A stretch of 64,000 nucleotides of DNA. It comes from Kitasatospora sp. NA04385 (GTDB taxonomy: Bacteria > Actinomycetota > Actinomycetes > Streptomycetales > Streptomycetaceae). The notes beneath the pieces are model-generated. The model saw only the letters and a list, made by a program, of their open reading frames with translations. It had not been told where the DNA came from and did no database searches. The stretch spans positions 2,469,345 to 2,533,344 of the forward strand of contig NZ_CP054919.1 in assembly GCF_013364235.1 (NCBI RefSeq), written 5' to 3'. Made by a program: the position numbers and the translations under genes. This document shows positions 1 to 9,436 of this stretch, in pieces; the stretch's first letter is position 1, and the number at the start of each line of letters is the position of its first letter.

Positions 1-2358
1 CTGCACCCACGCGATGGCCCGGTCCTCGCACGTCGACCTGGACAGCATCCGGGACGCCTCGCGCAGCCGCTCCGGCTCCGTGCCGTCGTGGCCCCGCAGC
101 AGCCCGGCTTCGAAGGGCCGACCGGCCTGCACCAGCAGTTCCACCGCCTCGTCCAGCGTCACGGGCCCGGTCCGGCCGGTGGGAGCGGCCGCCGGTGCGG
201 GGCCCGCGGTCGGGCGGCCGGCTACCTGCGACGCCCGCGGTTCGAGGCCCGGCGCGAGCGCGGCGGTACCGGGCCGGACGGCAGCGGGGTGGGCGGCATC
301 GAAGTGAGCGGCACTGAGGTGAGCGGCATTGAGGTGAGCGACGGCGGGGTGGGCGACGGCGAGCAGGGCGTGCCGGTCACCCGCCGCGGCCGCGGCCCGG
401 TACCAGCCGACGGACTCCCGGGAGCGGCCCAGTTCGCCCAGCAGTCGGCCGAGTTCGCGCATCGCGTAGGCGTCGCCACGGGCGGCTGCGCGTTCGTACC
501 AGTGGACGGCGCCGGTGCTGTCGCCCTGTCGCTCCAGCAGGTCGGCGGCCTGGAACAGGGCGGTCTCGCTGCCCGCTTCGGCCGCCTTCCGGTACCAGTC
601 CAGCGCCCCGTCCGGGTCCCCGTCCCGTTCGCACCGCTCGGCGCGGTCGCGCAGCGCCTGCGGGTCGCCGATGTGGGCGTACCAGGGCAGGTTGCCGTAC
701 TGGCCGTGCCTGGCGAACAGGGCGGCGGCCTCGTGCCAGGCGGTCTCGTCGCCGCAAGTCGCCGCGCGCTCGTACCAGGCGGCGGCCTCGTCGATCCGGC
801 CGGCCGCCTCCAGCGTTCCGGCGGCCTCGGGCACGACGGCCACCGCACCCTGGGCCCAGGCCCGTTCCCACCAGGCGGCCGCCCGGTCGATCCGGCCCGC
901 GGCGGCGCAGATCCTGGCGCAGTCGACGGCCGCTTCGGGGTGCCCGTCGTCCGCCGCCCGGGCGAACCACTCCAGGGCCTCGTCGGCGCGGCCGAGTTCG
1001 GCGAGCAGGCGTCCGGCCTGGTGGCGGGCGGCGCGGTGGCCGGCCCGGGCGGCCTCCTCGAAGCGGTGCAGGGCGGGTGCGATCCCGCCGGAGCGGCCGA
1101 GGAGTTCGGCGCCCCGGAAGCGGGCGTCGGTGCTCCCGGCCAGTGCGGCCCGGTCGTACCAGTCGACGGCCTGCTCGAACCTGCCGTCGCGTTCCAGCAG
1201 TTCGGCCGCCCGCAGCGCGGCCTCGGGCACTCCCCGGTCGGCTGCCGCGGCGTACCAGTCGGCGGCCTCGGCCGTCCGGCCCGCCTCGGCGAGCAGGGCG
1301 GCGCCGACCGACAGCGCGGCGAGGTCGCCCGCTTCGGCGGCCGAGGCGCAGAGCCCGACCGCGATCCGGGTGAGCCCGCGGACGGCCGCCGACCGTGCGA
1401 GGGCGGACCGGTCGGCGGGGTGGGCGTACCGGGCCAGGGACTCCCACAGCCCGGCCGGGACGGTGCGTCCCTCCCGTTCCGGCCGCAGCCGCCGCACCAG
1501 GGCCTCGGCGATCCGCACCTCGGGCCCGCCGGTCGTGCGGGCGGCCCCGACGCCCCGGGATGTCACGGCGCCGCGCGGTGCCCGGGCGGCCGCGGCCTTG
1601 GCGGCCGCCGGGTCGCCGGCCGTCAGCAGCGCACCCGTGCCGGGGACCGCCTCGCGCAGGTACTCCAGCCCGTCGGCCACCCAGCCCGGGCGGAGGGCGT
1701 TGCGCTCCCGGGAGGTCAGGTAGTGCGGGGCGGACGCCGCCAGCAGCGCCGCCGGCAGGACCGGGCGGTGGCCGAGGCGCACCGCGTCCAGCGCGGCATC
1801 GACGACGGCCCTGGCGGCCGGCGGCGCCGTGCGGTAGCGGTTCACCAGCCGTGCCCCGGCCGGCAGCGGACCGCCTCCGGTGCCGCGGCGAGTGCCACCG
1901 CCCGTTCCGGTGGCCACCGTCGACCTGACCCAGCGGCCCGTACCGTCCGCGGCCCGGACGACCGCCGTTCCTCGGAGGGCCGTCGGCCGCCGCACGGACG
2001 GGCAGGTCACGCCGGGGCCCGGTTCTCCCGACGGACGCCCGGTCTGCTGCCGGGGGATCCGGGCCCGGCTCCGGTCGGCCTCCAGGAGCGCGGACCAGTA
2101 GGCGGACCGCCGCACCGGACGGCCCGAGACGCGGGCCAACTCCCCCGCCACCGCGGCGAGTCGGTCCGCCTCGCGGGGCACCGAGCGCCCGGACAGCCAG
2201 CCGTGCAGGGTGGACGGGCTGATGCCGCCGATCCTGGCCAGCCGTTTCTGGGTGACCGCCCGACCGTCGGCCCGACGGGCCTCGTCCCAGAGCAGCAGGA
2301 GTTCGCGCAGCACCTCGGAGCGGGTCTCCCGGCCCCTCCCCCGCACGTCTGTTGTCAT
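1..2358 (-). CDS. XRE-type HTH regulator with TPR/Sel1-like repeats (C-terminus off the window)
   Basis: Open from ATG at 2358 to the left edge, so at least 786 residues are visible and the C-terminus is missing. The N-terminus (about residues 25-75) is a helix-turn-helix of the XRE type: it reads QKRLARIGGISPSTLHGWLS, then SVPREADRLAAVAGELARV. From about residue 300 to 665 there are degenerate 34-37-residue helical repeats (WYERAA.GDE.A..EAA.LL...G) typical of TPR/Sel1 proteins. Streptomyces carries many such HTH-TPR proteins of unknown target; a DNA-binding regulator or protein-interaction scaffold is inferred. The repeats are followed by a short five-residue periodicity (AHPAV AHLNA AHLSA AHFDA AHPAA) near residues 667-691. 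A GGGGAGC ribosome site precedes the start. Confidence 0.8.
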   Translation of the reverse strand, partial: MTTDVRGRGRETRSEVLRELLLLWDEARRADGRAVTQKRLARIGGISPSTLHGWLSGRSVPREADRLAAVAGELARVSGRPVRRSAYWSALLEADRSRARIPRQQTGRPSGEPGPGVTCPSVRRPTALRGTAVVRAADGTGRWVRSTVATGTGGGTRRGTGGGPLPAGARLVNRYRTAPPAARAVVDAALDAVRLGHRPVLPAALLAASAPHYLTSRERNALRPGWVADGLEYLREAVPGTGALLTAGDPAAAKAAAARAPRGAVTSRGVGAARTTGGPEVRIAEALVRRLRPEREGRTVPAGLWESLARYAHPADRSALARSAAVRGLTRIAVGLCASAAEAGDLAALSVGAALLAEAGRTAEAADWYAAAADRGVPEAALRAAELLERDGRFEQAVDWYDRAALAGSTDARFRGAELLGRSGGIAPALHRFEEAARAGHRAARHQAGRLLAELGRADEALEWFARAADDGHPEAAVDCARICAAAGRIDRAAAWWERAWAQGAVAVVPEAAGTLEAAGRIDEAAAWYERAATCGDETAWHEAAALFARHGQYGNLPWYAHIGDPQALRDRAERCERDGDPDGALDWYRKAAEAGSETALFQAADLLERQGDSTGAVHWYERAAARGDAYAMRELGRLLGELGRSRESVGWYRAAAAAGDRHALLAVAHPAVAHLNAAHLSAAHFDAAHPAAVRPGTAALAPGLEPRASQVAGRPTAGPAPAAAPTGRTGPVTLDEAVELLVQAGRPFEAGLLRGHDGTEPERLREASRMLSRSTCEDRAIAWVQ

Positions 2359-2738
2359 GCCAGCTCCCCGGCCGGACGCGGACCGGATCTTCGAACCCGC
2401 TCCCCTGCGTGCAGAGTACGCACTCCCGTACCCCCTCGTACCGACTTCTTGGCGAATCGCATTCCGAATCGGCGTTCCTGCCTCCGGGTGGGCCCGCCAC
2501 CTGCTATAGGGCCGCCCGGGGGCGGCGCCGGACGGCCGGTCCGCCCGGCAGGGAGGGCTTCGACGAGGGCGGCAACGCGGGCGCCGACGACGGCCCGCCG
2601 GGGAGTCGGTCCGGGGCGTCCAACCCGGCCCGGTGGGGAGTCGGCGGAGAGCCGGGCCGGGGAGTCCGGCGGAAGGCGCCCGGTGCCGGCGGTGCCCGGG
2701 GGCTCTCACAGCGGCCACCCGGCGCCGCTGAGGCCGAA

Positions 2739-2776
2739 GTTCCGACCGTGAAACAGGGCGGCACCGGTCGGGAAAC
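2739..2776 (+). promoter_or_regulatory. Candidate GlnR binding site upstream of nirBD
   Basis: The sequence reads GTTCC-6nt-GAAAC-6nt-GCACC-6nt-GAAAC, which has the exact a-b-a-b spacing of the Streptomyces GlnR operator (gTnAC-n6-GaAAC twice). Both b-boxes are perfect and 22 nt apart; the a-boxes are imperfect. GlnR is known to control nirB in Streptomyces coelicolor. The site lies about 190 nt upstream of the nirB start. Confidence 0.6.
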
Positions 2777-2781
2777 ACCCT

Positions 2782-2795
2782 CCGAGCATGCTCGG
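2782..2795. promoter_or_regulatory. Perfect palindrome beside the GlnR boxes
   Basis: CCGAGCATGCTCGG is a 14-nt perfect palindrome 5 nt downstream of the last GlnR-like half site and upstream of nirB. It could be an operator for a second regulator; no family can be named from the sequence. Confidence 0.35.
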
Positions 2796-2966
2796 TACCA
2801 CGACAGCGACCGGGTCCCGGGCCACCGAAGGCCCGCCCGGTCGAGGCCTCCGGCGGGACCGGAGGTGCGCTGCGCCACCGGACCGACGGTGATCCGTTCG
2901 GCGCCCGGCCCGCCCGCCAGCTCCGACCGCCCACCGTCCGGAGCACGACCTCGGAGGGACTTCCCG

Positions 2967-5594
2967 ATGACCACCACCAAGCCCACACTGCTCCTGGTCG
3001 GCTACGGCATGGTCGGCCACCGCTTCCTGGAAGCCCTGGCCGACACCGGGGCCGCCGCCCGCTACCGGGTCGTCGTCCTCGCCGAGGAGCCCCGGCACGC
3101 CTACGACCGGGTCGGCCTGACCTCCTACTTCTCCGGCCGGAGCGCGGACGACCTGCTGCTCGCCGAAGAGGGCTTCACCGATCGGCACGGGTTCGAGGTG
3201 CACCTCTCCTCCCCCGCCGTCTCGCTCGACCCGGCGGCCCGGACCGTCACCACGGCCGCCGGGCACACCCTCTCCTACGACACCCTGGTGCTGGCCACCG
3301 GCTCCTACCCCTTCGTCCCCCCGGTGGACGGCCGGGACGCCGAGGGGTGCTTCGTCTACCGCACCATCGAGGACCTGCAGGCGATCGAGGCGTACTCGGC
3401 CGGGGCCCGGGTCGGCGCGGTGGTCGGCGGCGGCCTGCTCGGGCTGGAGGCCGCGGGCGCGCTGAAGGGCCTGGGCCTGGAGACCCACGTGGTGGAGTTC
3501 GCGCCGCGGCTGATGCCCGTACAGGTCGACGACGCCGGCGGCGCCGCGCTGCGGCGGACCATCGAGTCGATGGGCGTGGTGGTGCACACCGGCATCGGCA
3601 CCAAGGCGATCACCGTCGCCGACGGGCGCGCGGTCGGCATGTCCTTCACCGACGACTCCGAGCTGGCGACCGACCTGGTGGTGTTCTCCGCCGGTGTCCG
3701 CCCCCGCGACCAACTGGCCCGCGAGGCGGGCCTGACGGTCGGCGAGCGCGGCGGCATCGCGATCGACGAGCACTGCCGCACCTCCGACCCGCACGTCTTC
3801 GCCATCGGCGAGTGCGCCCTCGCGGTGGACGGCCGGGTGTACGGCCTGGTCGCCCCCGGCTACGAGATGGCCGTCGCGGTGGCCCAGCAGCTGGCCGAGC
3901 AGGCCGCGCAGCCGTTCACCGGCGCCGACCTCTCCACCAAGCTCAAGCTGCTCGGCGTCGACGTGGCCAGCTTCGGCGACGCCTTCGGCAGCACGCCCGG
4001 CTCGCTGGACGTGGTGTACTCCGACTCCCGCTCCGGCGTCTACAAGAAGCTGGTGGTCACCGGCGAGGGGGCGCTGCTCGGCGGCATCCTGGTCGGCGAC
4101 GCCTCGGCCTACGCCACCCTCCGCCCGCTGGCGGGCACCGGGCGGCCGCTGCCCGTCCCCGCCGAATCGCTGGTCCTGCCGGCCGGCGCGGACACCGCCG
4201 TCTCGCTCGGCAGCTCCGCGCTGCCCGACGACGCGGTGGTCTGCAGCTGCAACAACGTCACCAAGGGCACGATCCGGGCGGCCGTCACCGATCACCGGTG
4301 CACCACCGTCCCCGAGGTGAAGAAGTGCACCCGGGCGGGCACCAACTGCGGCTCCTGCGTCAAGCTGCTCGGCACGATCGTCGCGGACGAGCTGGAGGCG
4401 AGCGGCGTCGAGGTCGACCGGGGCCTGTGCCCGTGCTTCGCCCACACCCGGGCCGAGCTCTACGAGATCGTCCTGGTCAAGCGGATCTCCACGCACCGCC
4501 GGCTGCTCGCCGAGCACGGCCGGGTGCCGGAGGGCTCCGAGGGCTGCGAGGTCTGCAAGCCGACCGTCGCCTCGATCATCGCCTCGCTGGCGCCCGAACT
4601 GGAGGCCTCCGGGCACATCCTGGACGGCGAGCAGGGCGGCCTGCAGGACACCAACGACCACTTCCTGGCCAACCTGCAGAAGAACGGCTCCTACTCGGTG
4701 GTGCCGCGCATCCCGGGTGGCGAGATCACCCCGGACAAGCTGATCGTGATCGGCGAGGTGGCCAAGGAGTTCGGCCTCTACACCAAGATCACCGGCGGTC
4801 AGCGGATCGACCTGTTCGGTGCCAGCGTGGACCAGCTGCCGATGATCTGGAGCCGACTGGTCGCGGCGGGCTTCGAGTCCGGCCACGCGTACGGGAAGTC
4901 GCTGCGCACGGTGAAGTCCTGCGTCGGCTCCACCTGGTGCCGCTACGGCGTGCAGGACTCGGTCGCCATGGCGATCCAGCTGGAGCTGCGCTACCGCGGC
5001 CTGCGCTCGCCGCACAAGCTCAAGTCCGCGGTCTCCGGCTGCGCCCGCGAGTGCGCCGAGGCCCGCGGCAAGGACTTCGGCGTCATCGCCACCACCAACG
5101 GCTGGAACCTGTACGTGGGCGGCAACGGCGGCGCCACGCCCCGGCACGCCGACCTGCTCGCCCAGGACCTGGACGACGAGCAGCTGGTCCGCCTGATCGA
5201 CCGGTTCCTGATGTTCTACATCCGCACCGCCGACCGGCTGGAGCGCACCTCCACCTGGCTGGAGCGGATCGACGGCGGCCTGGACCACGTCCGCGAGGTG
5301 GTGGTCGAGGACTCGCTGGGCATCGCCGACGAGCTGGAGGCGCTGATGGCGCGCCACATCGGCGACTACCAGGACGAGTGGGCGGCCACCCTGGCCGACC
5401 CCGACCGGATGCGCCGGTTCGTCTCCTTCGTCAACGCCCCGGGGGTGCCCGACCCGAGCATCCGCTTCGTGCCCGAGCGCGACCAGGTCAAGCCGGACCT
5501 GGTGCTGCTGTCCACCTCGGAGCAGCTGCTGGCCGCCCTCGACCCCGACAACGCCCCGTTCCCGGCCGCCCGCATCCTGGAGGAAGCCCGATGA
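2967..5594 (+). CDS. nirB: Nitrite reductase [NAD(P)H] large subunit
   Basis: Cytoplasmic assimilatory nitrite reductase (875 aa), reducing nitrite to ammonium with NAD(P)H through FAD, Fe-S and siroheme. Visible domains: FAD-binding fold with VGYGMVG near residues 11-17; NADH-binding fold with VVGGGLLGLEAAG near 150-165; BFD-like [2Fe-2S] domain from about 421 (CSCNN, then CTRAGTNCGSC); ferredoxin-like nitrite/sulphite reductase domains from about 575. The four [4Fe-4S]/siroheme cysteines are C-x5-C near 652/658 and C-x3-C near 692/696 (SGCAREC). The ATG at 2967 is chosen because GGAGGG lies 8 nt upstream and the FAD motif follows at once; the frame stays open far upstream but that part is not protein-like. 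The stop overlaps nirD (ATGA). Confidence 0.97.
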   Translation: MTTTKPTLLLVGYGMVGHRFLEALADTGAAARYRVVVLAEEPRHAYDRVGLTSYFSGRSADDLLLAEEGFTDRHGFEVHLSSPAVSLDPAARTVTTAAGHTLSYDTLVLATGSYPFVPPVDGRDAEGCFVYRTIEDLQAIEAYSAGARVGAVVGGGLLGLEAAGALKGLGLETHVVEFAPRLMPVQVDDAGGAALRRTIESMGVVVHTGIGTKAITVADGRAVGMSFTDDSELATDLVVFSAGVRPRDQLAREAGLTVGERGGIAIDEHCRTSDPHVFAIGECALAVDGRVYGLVAPGYEMAVAVAQQLAEQAAQPFTGADLSTKLKLLGVDVASFGDAFGSTPGSLDVVYSDSRSGVYKKLVVTGEGALLGGILVGDASAYATLRPLAGTGRPLPVPAESLVLPAGADTAVSLGSSALPDDAVVCSCNNVTKGTIRAAVTDHRCTTVPEVKKCTRAGTNCGSCVKLLGTIVADELEASGVEVDRGLCPCFAHTRAELYEIVLVKRISTHRRLLAEHGRVPEGSEGCEVCKPTVASIIASLAPELEASGHILDGEQGGLQDTNDHFLANLQKNGSYSVVPRIPGGEITPDKLIVIGEVAKEFGLYTKITGGQRIDLFGASVDQLPMIWSRLVAAGFESGHAYGKSLRTVKSCVGSTWCRYGVQDSVAMAIQLELRYRGLRSPHKLKSAVSGCARECAEARGKDFGVIATTNGWNLYVGGNGGATPRHADLLAQDLDDEQLVRLIDRFLMFYIRTADRLERTSTWLERIDGGLDHVREVVVEDSLGIADELEALMARHIGDYQDEWAATLADPDRMRRFVSFVNAPGVPDPSIRFVPERDQVKPDLVLLSTSEQLLAALDPDNAPFPAARILEEAR

Positions 5595-5938
5595 CCGCCA
5601 CCGCCACCGCCACCCGGGTCGAACTGCTCTCCGACGCCGGCTGGTCCCCGGTCTGCGACTGGGACCTGCTGGTCCCCGGCCGCGGCGTCGCCGTCCTGCT
5701 GCCGGACGGCCGCCAGGTCGCCGTGTTCCGCGACGGCAACGACCGCCTCTACGCCGCCGACAACCGCGATCCGTTCACCGGCGCGTACGTCCTCTCCCGC
5801 GGCCTGCTGGGCTCCACCTCGGACGGCCGGGTCTACGTGGCCTCGCCGCTGCTCAAGCAGCGCTTCGACCTGGCCACCGGGGAGTGCCTGGACGACGAGG
5901 GCGTCCGGATCGCCGTCCACGCGGCCCGCTCCGTCTGA
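5591..5938 (+). CDS. nirD: Nitrite reductase small subunit (Rieske-like, without cluster ligands)
   Basis: 115-aa partner of NirB, translationally coupled through a 4-nt ATGA overlap. It has the NirD Rieske-type fold (VCDWDLLVPGRGVAVLLPDG, later YVLSRGLLGS and YVASPLLKQRFDLATGEC). Like other NirD proteins it lacks the Cys-His pairs that would hold a [2Fe-2S] cluster. The role is as the small subunit of the NADH-dependent nitrite reductase in nitrogen assimilation. Confidence 0.95.
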   Translation: MTATATATRVELLSDAGWSPVCDWDLLVPGRGVAVLLPDGRQVAVFRDGNDRLYAADNRDPFTGAYVLSRGLLGSTSDGRVYVASPLLKQRFDLATGECLDDEGVRIAVHAARSV

Positions 5939-6016
5939 CCCGGCCCGCTCACCCAGCCCCTGACTCGGTCCTCTGACCCGGGACCCGGGGCGGCCCGCCC
6001 GCCCCGCTCCGACCGG

Positions 6017-6050
6017 CCTCGCCCCCGTCGTCCCGCCGACGGGGGCGAGG
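6017..6050. terminator. Bidirectional terminator between nirD and the convergent SGNH gene
   Basis: Perfect 13-bp stem (CCTCGCCCCCGTC, 8-nt loop, GACGGGGGCGAGG) lying directly against the stop codon of the convergent gene. There is no T-run, as is usual in streptomycetes. Confidence 0.75.
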
Positions 6051-7007
6051 TCAGCGCTGTGGCCGGAGCGCGGCCAGGACGGCGGCGGCCATGCCCTGCT
6101 GCCCCTGGGCGTTCGGGTGGATCGGTGCCAGCCCCTGGCCGGGGGCGAGCGGCTCCACCCAGCGGGTGCCCACGTCCTCGCACATGTCGTGGCCGGCGGA
6201 GGCTGAGTAGGTGTCGACGAACGCCACCCCGGCGGCTTCGGCCCGCTGCCGGAGCATGCCGTTCAAGCCCTGCTCCTGCTCGGAGACGAAATCGACGTCG
6301 GCGCCGGCGATCCCCTCGCCCAGTGTTCCGGCGCAGCGGCCCGAGTCCTGCGGCAGCAGGGCCGGGTACCCGATCAGCAGCACCTCGGCCTGCGGGGCGC
6401 GGCGCTTGATCTCACCGAGGGCGGCGGCGAGCCGCTCGCCGGTGGCCGCCATCTTCTGCTGGACCTCGCCCCGCCCGGCGCCGGTCGTGTAGTACGCCCG
6501 GCAGGGCGCGTCCTCGCCCCGGCCGGTCAGGCTGTGCCGGACGTTCTCGATCGCGCAGCGGCCCAGCACGTCGAGGAAGCCGGCGTCGTTGCCGCCGATC
6601 CCGAGCGTCACCAGCCGGGTGGCCGCCCCGAGCGCGTCCAGCTGGGGCGGGTTGGTCCCGTCGTCGGTCCGCTGGGCCGCCGTCAGGTCGCCGGTGCGCG
6701 CCCCGCTGCAGCTGACGTCGGTGAACTCCTTGAGGTCGAGCCGCTGGGCCACCAGGGACGGGTAATTGACGCCGGAGCGGCCGCAGCCCAGCGGGGAGCC
6801 GTTCTGCGGCGGTATCCGCAGGCCCGAGGTGTAGGAGTCGCCGAGGGCCACGTACGGCCCGGTGACGGCGGCGCGGGTGGCCGAGAGCGTCGGGGAGGGC
6901 CGTTCGGGTTCGGGCAGCGGGGAGGCGCCCCCCGCGCCGCACCCCGCGGTGCCGATCAGGACCGCCCCGGTCAGGGCCGCCGCGGCGGCCGGGAACCGGC
7001 GGCGCAC
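6051..7007 (-). CDS. SGNH/GDSL-family hydrolase, predicted lipoprotein
   Basis: 318-aa exported esterase/lipase-like protein. The N-terminus has basic residues, a hydrophobic stretch and a lipobox-like LIGTAGC, giving a predicted lipid-modified Cys near residue 23. Family blocks are visible: ALGDSYTSG with the nucleophilic Ser near residue 57, GIGGNDAGF, and the C-terminal catalytic APIHPNAQG. Substrate unknown. The GTG start directly follows the stop codon of the PAC2 gene (no spacer), so the two are probably cotranscribed. Confidence 0.88.
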   Translation of the reverse strand: MRRRFPAAAAALTGAVLIGTAGCGAGGASPLPEPERPSPTLSATRAAVTGPYVALGDSYTSGLRIPPQNGSPLGCGRSGVNYPSLVAQRLDLKEFTDVSCSGARTGDLTAAQRTDDGTNPPQLDALGAATRLVTLGIGGNDAGFLDVLGRCAIENVRHSLTGRGEDAPCRAYYTTGAGRGEVQQKMAATGERLAAALGEIKRRAPQAEVLLIGYPALLPQDSGRCAGTLGEGIAGADVDFVSEQEQGLNGMLRQRAEAAGVAFVDTYSASAGHDMCEDVGTRWVEPLAPGQGLAPIHPNAQGQQGMAAAVLAALRPQR

Positions 7008-7949
7008 CTACTCGGCGCCGCGCTCGTGCTCGGCCAGGAACTCCTCGAACCTCCGGCCGAGCTCGTCGGCCGAGGGGAGGTCGCTGGCCTCAGCGAGCAG
7101 GCTCTCGCGGTCGACGGCGCCGGAGACGGCGTCGTACTGGCCCTCCATGCCCTGGATCGCCGAGCGCAGCTCGCCGTCGCCCTGGGAGAGCTGGTCCTCG
7201 ATCTCGGCGTAGACCTCGTTGACCCGGGCGCGCAGTTCGCTGCCGGGCAGGACCAGGCCGGTGGCCGACTGGGTGGCCTCCAGGATCGCCACCGCGGCCG
7301 CCGGGTAGGACGAGCGGGCGATGTAGTGGGGGACGTGCGCCGCGAAGCCCAGCACGTCGTGCCCGGCCTCGCCGAGCCGGTACTCGACCAGTGCCTGGGC
7401 GCTGCCGGGCACCTGCGCCTGGTCGAACCACTTGGGGTGGCCGGCGGCCAGGTCGACCCGGTTGCCGTGCGGGGTGAGGCCGACCGGACGGGTGTGCGGG
7501 ACGCCCATCGGGATGCCGTGGAAGGAGAGCGCGAGCCGGATCTCGAACCGCTCCACCAGGTCGCCGACGGCGGCCGCGAACAGCTCCCACTCGGTGTCCG
7601 GCTCGGGGCCGGTGAGCACCAGGAAGGGCGCTCCCACCGAGTCGCGCACCAGCTGGAGCAGGATCTCCGGCGGCTCGTAGTCCGTCCAGCTCTCGCGGTC
7701 GAAGGTCATCGCGGGGCGGCGGGCCCGGTAGTCGACCAGCCTGTCGTGGTCGAACCTGGCCACCACCTGCGGGGACCCCTGCTCCAGCAGGTGCGCCACG
7801 ACCTGGCCGCCCGCCTCGCCGGCGTCCATGAAGCCCTCGAAGTGGTACAGCAGCACCAGGCCGGTGCCGGCCTCGGCGGCGGCGCGCGCCGCCGCCAGGG
7901 CGGTCACCCCCTGCGGTTCCAGTTCGTACAGCTCCTTGGGATCACGCAC
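7008..7949 (-). CDS. PAC2-family protein (proteasome-assembly-chaperone-like fold)
   Basis: 313-aa cytoplasmic protein of the actinobacterial PAC2 family. The GTG at 7949 is preferred because it yields the conserved [14 protein letters not shown] start; the frame remains open a further 32 codons upstream without family resemblance. The core contains [18 protein letters not shown] and [11 protein letters not shown], typical of the family. The C-terminal 70 residues look helical and charged. Molecular function is not established; the fold is shared with eukaryotic proteasome assembly chaperones. Confidence 0.85.
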   Translation of the reverse strand: MRDPKELYELEPQGVTALAAARAAAEAGTGLVLLYHFEGFMDAGEAGGQVVAHLLEQGSPQVVARFDHDRLVDYRARRPAMTFDRESWTDYEPPEILLQLVRDSVGAPFLVLTGPEPDTEWELFAAAVGDLVERFEIRLALSFHGIPMGVPHTRPVGLTPHGNRVDLAAGHPKWFDQAQVPGSAQALVEYRLGEAGHDVLGFAAHVPHYIARSSYPAAAVAILEATQSATGLVLPGSELRARVNEVYAEIEDQLSQGDGELRSAIQGMEGQYDAVSGAVDRESLLAEASDLPSADELGRRFEEFLAEHERGAE

Positions 7950-8602
7950 GGCGCACCCATCCCCGTTCCGTCTCGTCGTCTCGCAATGCTTTCGAATCTG
8001 ATCTGTCCAGCGTGCGACGGCTCGTCGGAATTCCCACCCGCGCACGAGTCTTCACGCCGTCTCTCGAATCCTCTCACCTTCGGGCAAAGCACCTGGTCGC
8101 GGGCGTGGCAGACGGGTCTGCCGACGGGACGGCGGAGCGTCGCGGCGTGCCGGAAGGACCCGCGCGCCCCCGCTGGCGCGCCGCGAAGTGACGCACCGCC
8201 TTCTGGCGGGTATCGTCCTCTCGCTGCCTCGCATCGTCGCGTCGTCGCGCCACGCCGTCTGTCACGTCGTGGGCCACGCCCCGGTCCGTTGCGCTGCCAG
8301 CCATCCCATGCGCACCTTGCCTTCACTTGGCCGCCTGCTTCGCTTCGTGATCTCGTTTCTCTCTCGGCCATCTCGCGGACGCACACTGTCCCGTCGCTCA
8401 TCCCGCCGGATCGGTCCGTCGACCCGTGTCCGTACCGGCACCGCGCTGCCCGCCTCCGGGCTGCCGTCCCGCCGCACGCCCGAGCCTCTGGCGTAGCGCC
8501 CCCGGGCGGCCGTTCTCCGGGGCCGGGGCGACATCGACCACTGCCCTCGCGCCGCGAACCCGGCACGCGGGCCCCGACGACCGCCGAAGGACCGAAGGAT
8601 CC
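7950..8602. other. Long intergenic region upstream of the PAC2 and GNAT genes
   Basis: About 650 nt between divergent genes. Short frames exist on both strands, but they are rich in Arg/Ser/Pro and have no ribosome sites or recognisable motifs. No tRNA, riboswitch or strong hairpin was recognised; it presumably holds both promoters. Confidence 0.5.
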
Positions 8603-9358
8603 GTGCCCGTACCCGTCACCCTCTACGGCCGCACCGTGCGGCTGGAGCCCCTCGCCGAGCACCACGCCGCGGCCCTGGCCGTGGCAGGCTCCGAGGACCG
8701 TACGACCTACGCCTTCACCCCCGTGCCGCACGGCCTGGAGGCCGCCCGGGAGTACATCGCCCGCGCCCTCGCCGATCGGGCGGCGGGCCGGTCGATGCCG
8801 TTCGCCACCGTGAGCACGGCCGACAACCGGGTCGTGGGCTCCACCCGGTTCCTGGAACTGGACTACTGGCAGGGCCCGCTGGTCTGGCCGCCCGTGCCGG
8901 GCGTGCCGCACGGCGATCCGGTGGAAGCGGTTCCCGACGCCGCGGAGATCGGCAACACCTGGCTGTCCCCGCGGGCCCAGGGCACCGGCATCAACACGGA
9001 GGCGAAGCTGCTGATGCTGCGGCACGCCTTCGAGGTGTGGCGGGTGCAGCGAATCTCGCTGCGGGCCGATGCCCGCAACACCCGTTCCCGGATCGCCATC
9101 GAGCGGCTGGGCGCCACCTCCGAGGGGGTGCGCCGGGCGCACTCGCGCGGGCTGGACGGGGTGGTCCGGTCCACCGCGTTCTACTCGATCCTGGACGAGG
9201 AGTGGCCCGCCGTCCGGGACATCATCGAGCTGCGGATCGCCGCCGCGACCTCGCCCAGCGCGCCGGACCCGGCCCCCCTCAACCAGGAGTGCCTTAGACA
9301 CGGCAGCTCCCTGGTCTCCGATCCGATGATCGGCGACTCCCTGATGCCGGCCGCCTGA
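8603..9358 (+). CDS. GNAT-family N-acetyltransferase (RimJ/RimL-like)
   Basis: 251 aa. The GTG at 8603 is preceded by GAAGGA. N-terminal GRTVRLEPLAEHHAAAL is the usual opening of RimJ/RimL-type acetyltransferases. The acetyl-CoA region is IGNTWLSPRAQGTGINTEAKLLMLRHAFE, then RISLRADARNTRSRIAIERLGATSEG, which matches the family consensus for the beta4-alpha3 and late helices. Target unknown. The last 35 residues extend beyond the domain. Confidence 0.88.
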   Translation: MPVPVTLYGRTVRLEPLAEHHAAALAVAGSEDRTTYAFTPVPHGLEAAREYIARALADRAAGRSMPFATVSTADNRVVGSTRFLELDYWQGPLVWPPVPGVPHGDPVEAVPDAAEIGNTWLSPRAQGTGINTEAKLLMLRHAFEVWRVQRISLRADARNTRSRIAIERLGATSEGVRRAHSRGLDGVVRSTAFYSILDEEWPAVRDIIELRIAAATSPSAPDPAPLNQECLRHGSSLVSDPMIGDSLMPAA

Positions 9359-9436
9359 GCCGGTGGTCGTCCCGGTCCGGGGCGGGGGCGCGGCACCGCG
9401 CGGTGTCGCGTCCCGCCCCGGCCGGTTCCCGCCGGA

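Larger units (their letters stand above)
2359..2966. other. Intergenic region between the XRE/TPR gene and nirB
   Basis: About 600 nt separating divergent genes. The half nearer nirB holds a candidate GlnR site (2739-2776) and a perfect 14-nt palindrome (2782-2795). The rest shows no convincing gene; reading frames across it lack plausible starts and protein-like composition. Confidence 0.6.

Noticed and set aside
88-2751. Very long + strand open frame opposite the XRE/TPR gene
   Set aside because: It is Gly/Arg/Pro-rich with no motif, while the minus-strand frame encodes HTH and TPR repeats. Long antisense frames are expected at this GC content.
8052-8304. Short minus-strand frames in the PAC2-GNAT gap
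   Set aside because: Arg/Ser-rich, no ribosome site, no motif; treated as non-coding.
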